From JBFHIJ01 sp963678775 (GTDB taxonomy: Bacteria > Bacteroidota > Ignavibacteria > Kapaibacteriales > UBA2268), in contig CAXXGR010000004.1 in the NCBI GenBank assembly GCA_963678775.2, positions 227,187-291,186 of the forward strand: a DNA stretch of 64,000 bases. Direction: 5' to 3'. Below the pieces are notes generated by a model. It saw only the letters and a list, made by a program, of their open reading frames with translations, did no database searches and was not told the origin of the DNA. Positions 9,270 to 17,700 of the stretch are shown here, piece after piece; position 1 is the first letter of the stretch; every line of letters starts with the position of its first letter. Made by a program: the position numbers and the translations under genes.

Positions 9270-10126
9270 TGTATCTATTACTTATTTTACAGCAGCTGAT
9301 AGCTTCGGGCACTCATGTCCTTGCGAAATCGGTTACTATGGAACTGCCTCCTGCCACTGTACTGCTCTATAGAGCTTTAATAGCTGCAGCCATATATTCA
9401 GGCTATTTATTTATAAAGAAGAAAAAACTTCGCCCTTTAGACAAAGCAGACTGGTGGAAATTCCTCTTACTCGGCATAATTAATATTCCTATAAATCAAT
9501 TACTGTTTCTCACAGGTGTTAAACTTAGCTCTCCTCCAAACGTTGCTTTAGCTTACGCACTAACCCCTGCTTTTGTATTAATAATAGCAACTGTGTTTTT
9601 GAGAGAGGCACTCAACTGGAAAAGAACAAGCGGCATTTTTGTTGCCATCATCGGCACTGTATTAATCTTAGCAGAAAAAGGCTTCGACTTCGGGTCAGAT
9701 TCGTTCCTTGGAGACATGATGGCATTGACTGCCAGCTTTTCATGGGCTATTTACACTATACTTGGCAAAACCCTTTCTAGAAAATACGGCGCCATCTACA
9801 TGACCGGAATGGCAATGATAATGGGACTGTTATGCTATATCCCGGTTTATCTTCTGCACCCGGCAGAGTTTGTTTTCAGTGCAATCACAGGAGTGCAATG
9901 GCTTCAGATATTCTACTTAGGAGCTATCACTTCCGCAGTTGGTTACGCTTTGTGGTATTTTGCCCTAACGAAGATAGATGCATCAAAAGTGTCTGTATTT
10001 AATAACATACAGCCGGTATTTACAACGATATTAACCATGATATTTTTTGCTTATTCACCCTCCTATATCTTTTTGATAGGCGGTGTTCTGATTATCAGCG
10101 GTGTAATTATTACGCAAAAAGGCTAA
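9269..10126 (+). CDS. EamA/DMT-superfamily transporter
   Basis: 285 residues, ten hydrophobic helices in two EamA halves (about 1-135 and 145-285). It shows features typical of the drug/metabolite transporter family: a helix with NQLLFLTGV and ALAYALTPAFVL, and in the second half SFSWAIYTILGKTL plus SAVGYALWYFAL. It sits in the inner membrane and exports or imports a small metabolite; substrate not predictable. The ATG overlaps the preceding glycosyltransferase's stop. Confidence 0.85.
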   Translation: MYLLLILQQLIASGTHVLAKSVTMELPPATVLLYRALIAAAIYSGYLFIKKKKLRPLDKADWWKFLLLGIINIPINQLLFLTGVKLSSPPNVALAYALTPAFVLIIATVFLREALNWKRTSGIFVAIIGTVLILAEKGFDFGSDSFLGDMMALTASFSWAIYTILGKTLSRKYGAIYMTGMAMIMGLLCYIPVYLLHPAEFVFSAITGVQWLQIFYLGAITSAVGYALWYFALTKIDASKVSVFNNIQPVFTTILTMIFFAYSPSYIFLIGGVLIISGVIITQKG

Positions 10127-10159
10127 GAAAATACGGTGAGAGAGTTATAGCCAACGTGC

Positions 10160-10262
10160 CAAAATCCTCTAAATCTCTACTTCCCTTCGCTCTGGGTAAG
10201 TATCGGGTTTTCCAAAGGAAAACACGGGGAGGTTTAGCAGTGGGTGTTAATTGGCTAAGGCT
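10160..10262 (+). repeat. multi-hairpin intergenic repeat, copy B
   Basis: Shorter copy of the repeat at 3384 and 11627. It starts at the AAAATCCTCTAAATCTCTACTTCCC phrase and lacks the two leading hairpins. It keeps the TTCGCTCTGGGTAAG module, the perfect palindrome GTTTTCC-AAA-GGAAAAC, and the GGGGAGG.TTAGCAGTGGGTG.TAATTGGCTAAGG end. It abuts the stop codon of the minus-strand gene at 10264. Confidence 0.75.
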
Positions 10263-10263
10263 C

Positions 10264-11592
10264 CTACCTCGCATTTACAAACTTCCCGGTAGAGATTAGT
10301 GAGTTGTTGCAGGTTATCATATAGAAATATGTCCCTGAACTTAATCTAGTTAAGTCTATTGAGTTTGAAGAATTTGATATTGCTGTATTTACTATTTGCG
10401 GTGTTGTAATGTGTTTCCCGTTTGCATCTGAGAATATTATCTCGTACTCTCTCGATTTGGGATCTTCAATTTCTAAATAATACTCGCTATTGGTTTGAAG
10501 TGGCTTTATACTTATTTCTTTAAATATACCTTCCGTTATGCCGGTTACTTCTTCGTAGCGAAAAGCACCGCCTGAAAAAAACCAAGCAATAGGATAGTCA
10601 CCACAGTAAACACAATCTTGGGACATAGCATATAAATAATCATAAAATATTACATATTCCCAAGTTTTGCCACCATCTTCTGTAAGCATATATTTTGCTC
10701 CGTCTCCACCGGCTATAGCTCTTAAGCTATCCGTAAAATGAATCTCTGATAAACCAAATCTAGGATTCTGTAACTCGTTATAGATAATTTCCCAAGTTCT
10801 ACCCCTATCCATTGTTTTCCAGATTAATCCATAATGGATGTTTTTTGTTGTATCATTCACTCGTTGCATACCTGCTGCATATCCTATAGAATCAGTAATA
10901 AAATCAACACCAACTATCGTAAAAGGGAACTCTCCTTCTTTAGGCTGTATTTCAGCATTATAATCTTTCCATTCACCAGTTCCTAAATTAAATTCAAGAA
11001 ATTGATTAGAACTTCCCCGATTTTTTATAGTAGCAATTTTTGTTGAATCAATAAAAAATGAAGGGTTGCTTGTAGCTCGATATTTAATAGGTTTATCATA
11101 TATTGTAAATGTTTTCCAGCCATCATTTGTAACTACAATATTGTAAACAGTAATCAAATATCCCTTCATCCTGTTATACATTGACACATCTAAACAATAA
11201 TTCTTTTTATTAGATGATATTTGACCAAACTCTACTCTTGAGAACGTTTGACCTCCATCCGTTGTAATATCTAATACCGGTTGAGGGAACATGCAGATAT
11301 AATAGTGTAATGAATCTAAAATGCAAGAACCAATTGAAATCATTGCTACTGAATCATTATGTGCCGGGTAATAATGGCTATAGGTATTAGTCCAAGAATT
11401 TCCTGCATCATAAGATTTATATATTTTTGATGATCCGACATTCTCTACTATAGCAATAATTTTAGTGGAGTCAATAACCTTTAAAGCTTTGACTTGATCT
11501 TGATTTTTGTAATGTTTTTTTACCCATTGTTTTTCCGCATTACAAACATAAAACGATGAAAAACATAGTAATAAGTAAATGATATATTTCAT
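10264..11592 (-). CDS. T9SS-secreted YCF48/BNR-like beta-propeller protein
   Basis: 442 residues. Signal peptide ~1-19. Repeated blades with Asp-box-like motifs (DAGNSWTN, DGGQTFSR, DRGRTWEII, DGGKTWEYV) indicate a sialidase/YCF48-type propeller. The final ~75 residues resemble a T9SS type A sorting domain (a beta-sandwich with LSSGTYFYMI and a basic end). It is expected to be secreted and attached to the cell surface; ligand unknown. It is bracketed by two same-orientation copies of the multi-hairpin repeat. Confidence 0.8.
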   Translation of the reverse strand: MKYIIYLLLCFSSFYVCNAEKQWVKKHYKNQDQVKALKVIDSTKIIAIVENVGSSKIYKSYDAGNSWTNTYSHYYPAHNDSVAMISIGSCILDSLHYYICMFPQPVLDITTDGGQTFSRVEFGQISSNKKNYCLDVSMYNRMKGYLITVYNIVVTNDGWKTFTIYDKPIKYRATSNPSFFIDSTKIATIKNRGSSNQFLEFNLGTGEWKDYNAEIQPKEGEFPFTIVGVDFITDSIGYAAGMQRVNDTTKNIHYGLIWKTMDRGRTWEIIYNELQNPRFGLSEIHFTDSLRAIAGGDGAKYMLTEDGGKTWEYVIFYDYLYAMSQDCVYCGDYPIAWFFSGGAFRYEEVTGITEGIFKEISIKPLQTNSEYYLEIEDPKSREYEIIFSDANGKHITTPQIVNTAISNSSNSIDLTRLSSGTYFYMITCNNSLISTGKFVNAR

Positions 11593-11626
11593 AAAACGTT
11601 CCTCATAGTAATAATTCTGGGTGTTT

Positions 11627-11878
11627 CTTTTCCCATGGCGTTGCCATGGGCTATTATCTTTGAGCCTTTCAGGCTCTGAAATCCTCTAAATCTCTACTTC
11701 CCTTCGGGCTATGCTCTGGGTAAACTCTAGCCCAGCACATCGCTTTCCCCAAGGAGACTTATTTCTTATATATTTTCCCTGCATCTCCACCCTCCATGAC
11801 AAGGGAGGGTAGGGTTTTCCAAAGGAAAACACGGGGAGGGTTAGCAGTGGGTGCTAATTGGCTAAGGCTCTAAAATCC
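11627..11878 (+). repeat. multi-hairpin intergenic repeat, copy C (most complete)
   Basis: The longest of three copies. Modules in order: perfect hairpin CCCATGGC-GTT-GCCATGGG (11632-11650), GAGCCT-TTC-AGGCTC, the shared phrase AAATCCTCTAAATCTCTACTTCCC, a GGGCT...AGCCC/CTGGG...CCCAG pair, CCCTCC...GGAGGG, GTTTTCC-AAA-GGAAAAC, and the GGGGAGGGTTAGCAGTGGGTG end, closing again with GCTCTAAAATCC. Located upstream of the minus-strand propeller gene. The rest of 11593-12190 is AT-rich and shows nothing else. Confidence 0.75.
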
Positions 11879-12190
11879 GTTAAATATAATATTGTTTAAT
11901 ATATTTTACTAACTACCAATAGCCACATTCAATCTATTAATTCAACACTATTAAAATAATAAATTTTTCTTTCTCAGCGTAGGACTATCGTAATTATATC
12001 AATTTCAAATTCCTGATTATTACCGATAAATTAAGAGAGATAACAACTTTAAGCCCTTGTCATATTTTGAGTAAGACGATTGTTTCTAAAGTAAATATAA
12101 ATTGAATAGGAAATCAAAAAAATGTTTCCTTAATTTGAATAATATTTCTAAATTGTAGGCTTAGGTTAATATTCATAGAAGTAGGTACTT

Positions 12191-12808
12191 ATGGAACTTT
12201 TTATACTCATTAAAGATATCTTTTATTACGTAGGCTTTCTTGGTTTCACTTTTCTTTTTCTCATGGCTTTTTATCTTATTGCAGTCTATATCCCTGCATG
12301 GTTCCTATTGAAGAAATTTGTGAATGAAGCAAAGTTGAGGTTTGTATTACGCAATCTGCAGTATTTCGTGCTTGCCGTTGCCGCAGGATATGTGTCTTCG
12401 GGTGAGATAATAGGAAATAGCTACGGTGTTTCTTCTACTACCTGGACAGTCGCATTTATCTCATTCTGTCTATATGCACTTTACTACCGCATGAGAAGAA
12501 TCTCCAGCTGGGCAGTTACCAATTTTGAATATAGAGAAGAAGCAGAAAACCTAAATCTTACTAAGTTTGATAAATATAGCTTTTATGCAGCTTTTCTGCT
12601 GTTTATTGTTATTAGCTTAGGCACTGATTTAAATAGCTATATGATGCGGTACTCCCCTGTAGGGCTAATCCCTAAATTTGTATTTTTTAAAGGATATATC
12701 GGACTTACAGTGACTTCAGCAATCGGTTGGGTATTTATGTATGGCTTTTTTGAAAATATCAAAGATAATATTGGATGTATTTTAAGTAGAAAAGGAGCAA
12801 CTACTTAA
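12191..12808 (+). CDS. hypothetical membrane protein, about five spans
   Basis: 205 residues, with hydrophobic segments near 10-40, 50-70, 80-95, 135-155 and 170-190 and short charged loops. I recognise no family motif. The ATG at 12191 follows a weak AAGTAGG. It stands alone between long intergenic stretches. Membrane location is the only supported statement. Confidence 0.6.
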   Translation: MELFILIKDIFYYVGFLGFTFLFLMAFYLIAVYIPAWFLLKKFVNEAKLRFVLRNLQYFVLAVAAGYVSSGEIIGNSYGVSSTTWTVAFISFCLYALYYRMRRISSWAVTNFEYREEAENLNLTKFDKYSFYAAFLLFIVISLGTDLNSYMMRYSPVGLIPKFVFFKGYIGLTVTSAIGWVFMYGFFENIKDNIGCILSRKGATT

Positions 12809-13182
12809 CCAAGATAAAAAAATGTTTGCACATATTTCTACAAGTTTTTAGTGTAATTGTTGTAGCTCATCTTTTATAGTGACGAATCGGAACAATACAA
12901 AGGGAATTGGATATTAGTATTTTATATTCAATTCCTAATACTATATTTGTCATTAGAATAGTCTGAATTCCTTTAGAAGCTCCGTAGGACTAAAGAGCAT
13001 CACCCATTGCTATGGTCAGTAAATCTTACTTTCTGTTGAGTAGCAAAGGGTTTGCCCCACTTGTTCAATAAGAAATTATATTTTCTTGCTTACAATATTC
13101 AATAAGAGTGTTCTATTATCCGATAGTTATTCACAGCAGGATGCCAACTCAAAAGAGGTTCTGTTTAATATACATATATGTA
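12809..13182. other. gene-free stretch with hairpins
   Basis: No credible gene; a 75-codon plus-strand frame around 13086-13313 runs into the terminator and the end of the next gene and looks accidental. A near-perfect 12-base stem occurs at about 12901-12936 (GGAATTGGATAT against ATATTCAATTCC) without a T-run. A second small hairpin lies near 12970-12995 (CTTTAG...CTAAAG around CTCCGTAGG). Confidence 0.5.
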
Positions 13183-13219
13183 AAAAAACTCCAAATCAAA
13201 TTTTGATATGGAGTTTTTA
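13183..13219 (-). terminator. intrinsic terminator of the lipoprotein gene
   Basis: On the minus strand: AAAACTCCA-type stem with one bulge, loop, and its complement followed by a run of seven T. It lies ~30 bases after the stop of the minus-strand gene at 13248. The plus strand also shows an A/T-flanked stem, so weak two-way action is possible. Confidence 0.75.
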
Positions 13220-13247
13220 TCTATATACTAAGGAAATATTGAAATGT

Positions 13248-14015
13248 TTATTTAAAATAAGAGTAATAGTAATCATATCGGTTTTGAATAGCACCTTTGG
13301 AGTCAGAAATTAACTCAGCGCTTATTTTACCTGTTTTGTCATAGATATAAGAATAGACTTTATTTATTTCACCATTTTTATCAATTTTATAAAACTCAAT
13401 TGAGTTATTGGATAGATAAACTATACTGTCTTTTTCAATTTCAGCTTGGTTAGGATTTACGTCTCCGATTGCCTCTATTTGATATGATATGCCGGTAAGC
13501 TCGCCAAAATTATTATATTCATTATTATTGGTTTTAACAAAAGAACTGCCTTGAGACATATCTTTTTGAGTCGTTGTTTCTAAATGGCCACGATTATTAT
13601 AATCATAAGTCCAACTCTTTTCTAATTCACCGTTGTTATCATATTTCTTTTTTTCAACTAATTTAGAATTGTCGTAGATGCATTTAATCTGACTGTCTTC
13701 TAACACAGTGCCATCTTCGGTGAAACTAATAAAATGCTCAGTAGATGTATTGTCTTCATAAGTAAATATGGATTTAGAAGATGTGTCCGAATTATCTCCA
13801 AATTCTACGTATAGTAAAATATTTCCGTCTCTGTCAAATTCTTTATAGTAAACTTTCTTTTGCTTGCTCAATGATACTAAGTCAGATTCCCATTTTTCTT
13901 CTACTTGCACAATATTAGGTGAATAAGCAGAATTAATAGGATTATCCGGCATATTACAGGAAACCAGCACTAAAGCTGATAACAAAAACATACTATTTAG
14001 AATTTTACTATACAT
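13248..14015 (-). CDS. lipoprotein with YD-like repeats
   Basis: 255 residues. Type II signal peptide with lipobox LVSC, cysteine at 20. The body carries imperfect repeats of the Y-x-x-x-G-x-L/I type (FDRDGNILLY, YDNNGELEKSW, YDKTGKISAEL), resembling the YD/RHS or toxin-antitoxin YwqK-like beta meander common in Bacteroidota lipoproteins. Predicted to sit on the inner or outer membrane facing the periplasm or surface. Single gene with its own terminator; function unknown. Confidence 0.7.
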   Translation of the reverse strand: MYSKILNSMFLLSALVLVSCNMPDNPINSAYSPNIVQVEEKWESDLVSLSKQKKVYYKEFDRDGNILLYVEFGDNSDTSSKSIFTYEDNTSTEHFISFTEDGTVLEDSQIKCIYDNSKLVEKKKYDNNGELEKSWTYDYNNRGHLETTTQKDMSQGSSFVKTNNNEYNNFGELTGISYQIEAIGDVNPNQAEIEKDSIVYLSNNSIEFYKIDKNGEINKVYSYIYDKTGKISAELISDSKGAIQNRYDYYYSYFK

Positions 14016-14119
14016 ATAACATCTCCGGCTTTTAAGACATTGGATAAGAAATTACATAAATTCCTTATAAATGTCAAGTTAAATATACACACGAAACAAA
14101 TATTTTTGTATTTCATGGT

Positions 14120-15250
14120 CTATACTGTATTAATAACAAAATCATTGGCATTCAAACCATAATTTTCTATCCAATACTCTTTTGTAAAAGATATTTTCCC
14201 TGATTTTAGTAATTCAATATCTCTGTTCCATATTTTCTCTGAATCTGCATTACTCCTTAGCAATGCAAAGATTGGAGCTTTTGTCTGTTTAAAATTGAGA
14301 GTAACAATCATGCCAATCAGGGAATTTATGAGATTATCTACCATGCTGATATCCGCATGAATAATCTCTCCTCTCACTTTAAAATGTGTCTCTGCTGCTG
14401 CATACGATCCTCCTTCTAATTCCGTTGTTAAAGTTTGAGATAGCAGCGCTTTTGACACTTCCGAGTTGCAATGTTTTATCATCGTATGGTACAAATCTGC
14501 AGAACTGGATTTGTTAGTCTCTTTCATCTCGATTGTAATATCCTCAGGAGAAACTACAACATTTTCGTCTGACATCTCGCTTAAGACTTCTGCTAACTTC
14601 TGTACTTCTTCCTGGCTGGCATTCCTTTCGTATTTACCAATGACAAAGGGCATCCCAAACTTTTCTATGTAATTTACCCAAAACCGAATACTCCCAGTCT
14701 TAAAGGTAACCGGCCAAAAGCATTTAGAAAGCAAAGACTCTCCGTAAGGTTTTGAAGCGGTTTGCTCATAAATTGCTGTAAGGAACTTATAATCCGGTAG
14801 TTTTTGCAAGCCTGAGCCACTGTTCGCTTTATAATACATCTCTCCGTCGTTGCCTATTTCAAAATACTCTTGAGGCCTAGCAACTACTTTTTTAGGTAAG
14901 TAATATTTCCCTTTTTTAGACCAAATAATTTCCAAAACCTGAAATCCATAAAGAGGTGCTTCTAAAATATTTCTTATAATGCTTTGCATTTCCAATTTTG
15001 CTAGCGTCTCTTTTACAAATCTGTAGACTTCTTTAGTGGAATGCTCTTGTCGTAGCTGAGTTTCTAAGCATAGAACTCCTGCTTTCCTTGACTGTATGCA
15101 ACTTCTTACATGCGGGTCGTTAGTCAAATTCCTAATCGCTTCATAACCTTTGCTCCTCAGGATTTTATCCGGATTAGGTAACATCCCTATGTGTTTGAAG
15201 AAGCTGAGAGAGCTGCCTCGGCTAACGAGTTCTTTAGTAAGTGATTTCAT
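14120..15250 (-). CDS. Mu-like phage portal protein (gp29 / DUF935 family)
   Basis: 376 residues. Sequence features match the Mu gp29 portal family: DPHVRSCIQSRKAGV near the start, a central PLYGFQVLEIIW segment, RFWVNYIEKFGMPFVIGKY, and a long C-terminal helix. Typical family members are somewhat longer (~450-520), so this is a short version. The portal forms the DNA gate of the capsid. The ATG directly follows the stop of the previous gene with GGAG six bases before. It is the last gene of the minus-strand phage block; in Mu the portal precedes the protease. Confidence 0.85.
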   Translation of the reverse strand: MKSLTKELVSRGSSLSFFKHIGMLPNPDKILRSKGYEAIRNLTNDPHVRSCIQSRKAGVLCLETQLRQEHSTKEVYRFVKETLAKLEMQSIIRNILEAPLYGFQVLEIIWSKKGKYYLPKKVVARPQEYFEIGNDGEMYYKANSGSGLQKLPDYKFLTAIYEQTASKPYGESLLSKCFWPVTFKTGSIRFWVNYIEKFGMPFVIGKYERNASQEEVQKLAEVLSEMSDENVVVSPEDITIEMKETNKSSSADLYHTMIKHCNSEVSKALLSQTLTTELEGGSYAAAETHFKVRGEIIHADISMVDNLINSLIGMIVTLNFKQTKAPIFALLRSNADSEKIWNRDIELLKSGKISFTKEYWIENYGLNANDFVINTV

Positions 15251-15685
15251 TTATTTCTCCATAGATTTGATTGCATATCCGCTTATTACTCCCCCTAAAA
15301 TATATAAAGGCTCGTGCCACCATGGGCCGGAGACTATACTTGTATGAGTGAGCTTGATCTGATGAGTAATTATTGTGTCTTTGGTTTGTGCTATGTGCAA
15401 TGATAACAAGTTATCTGGGAAAGCGTAATAACATTTGATTGTGTCGTGTTTAATGATAGTATCCAAAGATGCTATAAAGGGCTTAGTCTCAATTATCGTA
15501 TCGTGTAGGTATCGAATCTTTGTTTTTACTTTTTCAATAATTATTGGCTCAGGAGTAACTACCTGGACTATTGTATCTCTAATAATGGAAAGAGTTGATG
15601 CCTCTTTTGCTGTTTCGTTGCCAAAAGTATAAAACAGAAGAAGGCCAACTATTACTCCAATTACTATATTTCCAATCTCTTTCAT
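15251..15685 (-). CDS. small membrane protein, possible spanin-like lysis factor
   Basis: 144 residues with a hydrophobic segment at each end (~5-22 and ~125-138) around a periplasmic region rich in DTI repeats. Such a layout could bridge inner and outer envelope as a spanin-like protein, or be an accessory envelope protein of Bacteroidota phages. Its start overlaps the stop of the fibre gene (ATGA). Assignment rests on position in a lysis/structural block and on topology only. Confidence 0.45.
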   Translation of the reverse strand: MKEIGNIVIGVIVGLLLFYTFGNETAKEASTLSIIRDTIVQVVTPEPIIIEKVKTKIRYLHDTIIETKPFIASLDTIIKHDTIKCYYAFPDNLLSLHIAQTKDTIITHQIKLTHTSIVSGPWWHEPLYILGGVISGYAIKSMEK

Positions 15686-16434
15686 GACATTACTCCGTAT
15701 TCAATCATAACAGCAACAGTCAAATACTTTGCAGGAACTCCGCTCTGTGTTAAAATAATAGATATAGTATCTCCCAAATCCAAAGGCATCTCGCCGATAC
15801 TAATCTCACCTTTACCCTCCGAAATACTTAGATTATTATATAAAATTGAGTTATTAAGCAGTAAGTCGAAGACTACACTTTCTCCCTGCTGTAATGAGTA
15901 AAAGACTGATTTGATAAGCGGAGATATATCATTTGGCAAAATTGCGAATTTGTTGCTTAGCCTTATTGTTTCGCCCGGTAACAAGTTTATTTCTTCATCA
16001 AAAGTGAAGTGCAGGAGTCTGTTCAAGCGTATTTCCTGAGGCTCATGGATTAAGCTTTGAGCTTTTATATATTTCTTAGCGAATCCGTTTTGACTGTCTT
16101 CGATAAGGATAATATCTTCTGCTTCAACTTGTGACTTCAAATCAAAATTGGTAAAATCGGCGGCTACTCTGCTAAGTTGACTTAGATTATCTACATTGCT
16201 TAAGCCTACTGTTTCTTTACTAATATTATGAGGATTAGTAACAGAACTTAAATGAGCAGTTAGCTCAGCATTCTTAGGCTCATACTCCAGATCATGTGTA
16301 TGGTCTATATCGGACTTGCCTGAAAGTGCTTCCGCTAAATCACTCTGACTGTCTAAAATACCGGAGATTTCTCCCCATCTTGCAATTATATCTACTTCTT
16401 CACTTTGTGGATAAGGTATGTATCTAATAGGCAT
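15682..16434 (-). CDS. phage tail fibre-like protein
   Basis: 250 residues. The N-terminal ~90 residues hold the classic fibre phrase: SVTNPHNISKETVGLSNVDN, preceded by GKSDIDHTHD. The rest is a beta-rich region that may form the receptor-binding tip. These proteins trimerise at the tail end and contact the host surface. Start and stop overlap its neighbours (TAATG upstream, ATGA downstream), so it is translated as part of the phage operon. Confidence 0.8.
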   Translation of the reverse strand: MPIRYIPYPQSEEVDIIARWGEISGILDSQSDLAEALSGKSDIDHTHDLEYEPKNAELTAHLSSVTNPHNISKETVGLSNVDNLSQLSRVAADFTNFDLKSQVEAEDIILIEDSQNGFAKKYIKAQSLIHEPQEIRLNRLLHFTFDEEINLLPGETIRLSNKFAILPNDISPLIKSVFYSLQQGESVVFDLLLNNSILYNNLSISEGKGEISIGEMPLDLGDTISIILTQSGVPAKYLTVAVMIEYGVMS

Positions 16435-16784
16435 TATTTCTTCTCCAAATATAAAACTGCATCCAAATTACCATTCGTAATATCATTATTTACAAAGCGG
16501 ATGCGGCAAAACTTACTGACTCTATTCAGCAGCGCTATTTCCGCATTATTTTGGTTGTTAGTGTTGTCCACATTTATTTCAGCACCTGTGCTGTAAGAGT
16601 GTCTGTCGTTGGAAAACTCAATGCAAATCTTGCCATTAGGGAAACCGGATACTGCATGCCAGCTAAGTTGCATAGAGACGGCACTATAGATTGATTTACC
16701 ACTGATATCTTTATCAGTCATACCAAACCATTTACTAACAAAAGAATCTTCCATTGAGCTACTTTTGCACAGATATTTAAGCAT
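16434..16784 (-). CDS. small beta-sandwich phage structural protein
   Basis: 116 residues from the ATG at 16784, chosen because AAAGG lies at normal distance and the upstream ATG-like start at 16811 would extend deep into the lysin gene. The pattern SMQLSWHAVSGFPNGKICIEFSND ... FCRIRFVNND ... LDAVLYLEKK resembles small beta-sandwich proteins often encoded beside tail or baseplate genes. It overlaps the upstream endolysin by eight bases. A role in the particle surface is inferred from position. Confidence 0.5.
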   Translation of the reverse strand: MLKYLCKSSSMEDSFVSKWFGMTDKDISGKSIYSAVSMQLSWHAVSGFPNGKICIEFSNDRHSYSTGAEINVDNTNNQNNAEIALLNRVSKFCRIRFVNNDITNGNLDAVLYLEKK

Positions 16785-17346
16785 TACGCACCTTTGTGGA
16801 AAAGCCAACAAGCCCTATCACTTTTAGTCTGCCGAGAATATGATATAAATTTCGCCTCTGTTTGAAGACTCCTTCTTTGTTTCCATTTTTAGTATTAAAA
16901 GCTATTGACCTAACCCATCCTGCTTTTTCCACTTTATATATCCTTTCTACATGCCCACGCCACGACCCCGGCAAACGCCATATAATCAAATCATGCTTTT
17001 GTGGTATAGCTTTGACATGTGTACCATATTTTTTTGCATAAGTGAAGATCTTAGTTGCTACTCCTGTTTTGGGAATAGGAATATCATCTGTATTATGTGC
17101 GGCACTTGCAAAGCAATAGTAAACTCCTGCGGCACAGTAAGAGCTTCCTTTAGGTAGACTAAGATATTTGGTGTATTTTTCTACGTCACCTCTGTTATTG
17201 CCACTTTCTAAAGTGCCTACTTGAGCAAAAGCTGTGTCCAGTGATGCTCCTAAGACTATTTTGTCACAGTGTAAAGAGTATTTATCAAAAGCATAAAGTT
17301 GAGAGCTTAGCGAGATTAAGAGTAATATTTTAAAAAGGTGTTTCAT
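16777..17346 (-). CDS. phage endolysin-like CHAP/NlpC-type peptidase with signal peptide
   Basis: 189 residues. N-terminal signal peptide ~1-19, so it may be exported by Sec without needing a holin hole. The core has a Cys-His pair typical of CHAP/NlpC-like peptidoglycan hydrolases: C71 in SSYCAAGVYYC and H132 in RGHVERI, with a KHDLIIWR stretch between. It likely cuts peptide bonds in peptidoglycan. It sits in the phage block next to a holin-like protein, with a 27-base gap. Confidence 0.7.
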   Translation of the reverse strand: MKHLFKILLLISLSSQLYAFDKYSLHCDKIVLGASLDTAFAQVGTLESGNNRGDVEKYTKYLSLPKGSSYCAAGVYYCFASAAHNTDDIPIPKTGVATKIFTYAKKYGTHVKAIPQKHDLIIWRLPGSWRGHVERIYKVEKAGWVRSIAFNTKNGNKEGVFKQRRNLYHILGRLKVIGLVGFSTKVRNA

Positions 17347-17373
17347 GATATTGTTCTCCTTGAAATTATAAAA

Positions 17374-17700
17374 TTAGTATTGTCCCATATATACGCCGAG
17401 TATTACCATACCTACTGACACATGCACTCCCAAAGCTAGTTGCCCATAATTCAAATCAGGCAAATGCGATTTTAAAATAGTATATGAGCGATAAATCAGC
17501 CACAAGCAAAAAGTTTCCGCAAGTAGCACTATTAGCATAGTTCTAAGTTCTGCAAAGCCGGGAAAAGCAAAAAGCAGAAGCAATAAGCCAACTGTCATTA
17601 GGGTAACTTCCCATGCGTACTCTTCTGCATAGCTCCGAAGAGACCGGGCGATTTGCCCGATCTCATCAGAAAGTCTATTCCATATATTGTTTAAATTCAT
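17374..17700 (-). CDS. small membrane protein, holin-like
   Basis: 108 residues with three hydrophobic segments (~30-47, 52-70 and 88-105) and an amphipathic N-terminal helix. Size, topology and position directly upstream of the endolysin make a holin plausible; no family motif is recognised. It overlaps the preceding gp36-like gene by 26 bases. Confidence 0.5.
   Translation of the reverse strand: MNLNNIWNRLSDEIGQIARSLRSYAEEYAWEVTLMTVGLLLLLFAFPGFAELRTMLIVLLAETFCLWLIYRSYTILKSHLPDLNYGQLALGVHVSVGMVILGVYMGQY

Noticed and set aside
13086..13313. 75-codon plus-strand reading frame
   Set aside because: It runs through a terminator hairpin and into the antisense of the lipoprotein gene; no ribosome binding site, no recognisable motif.
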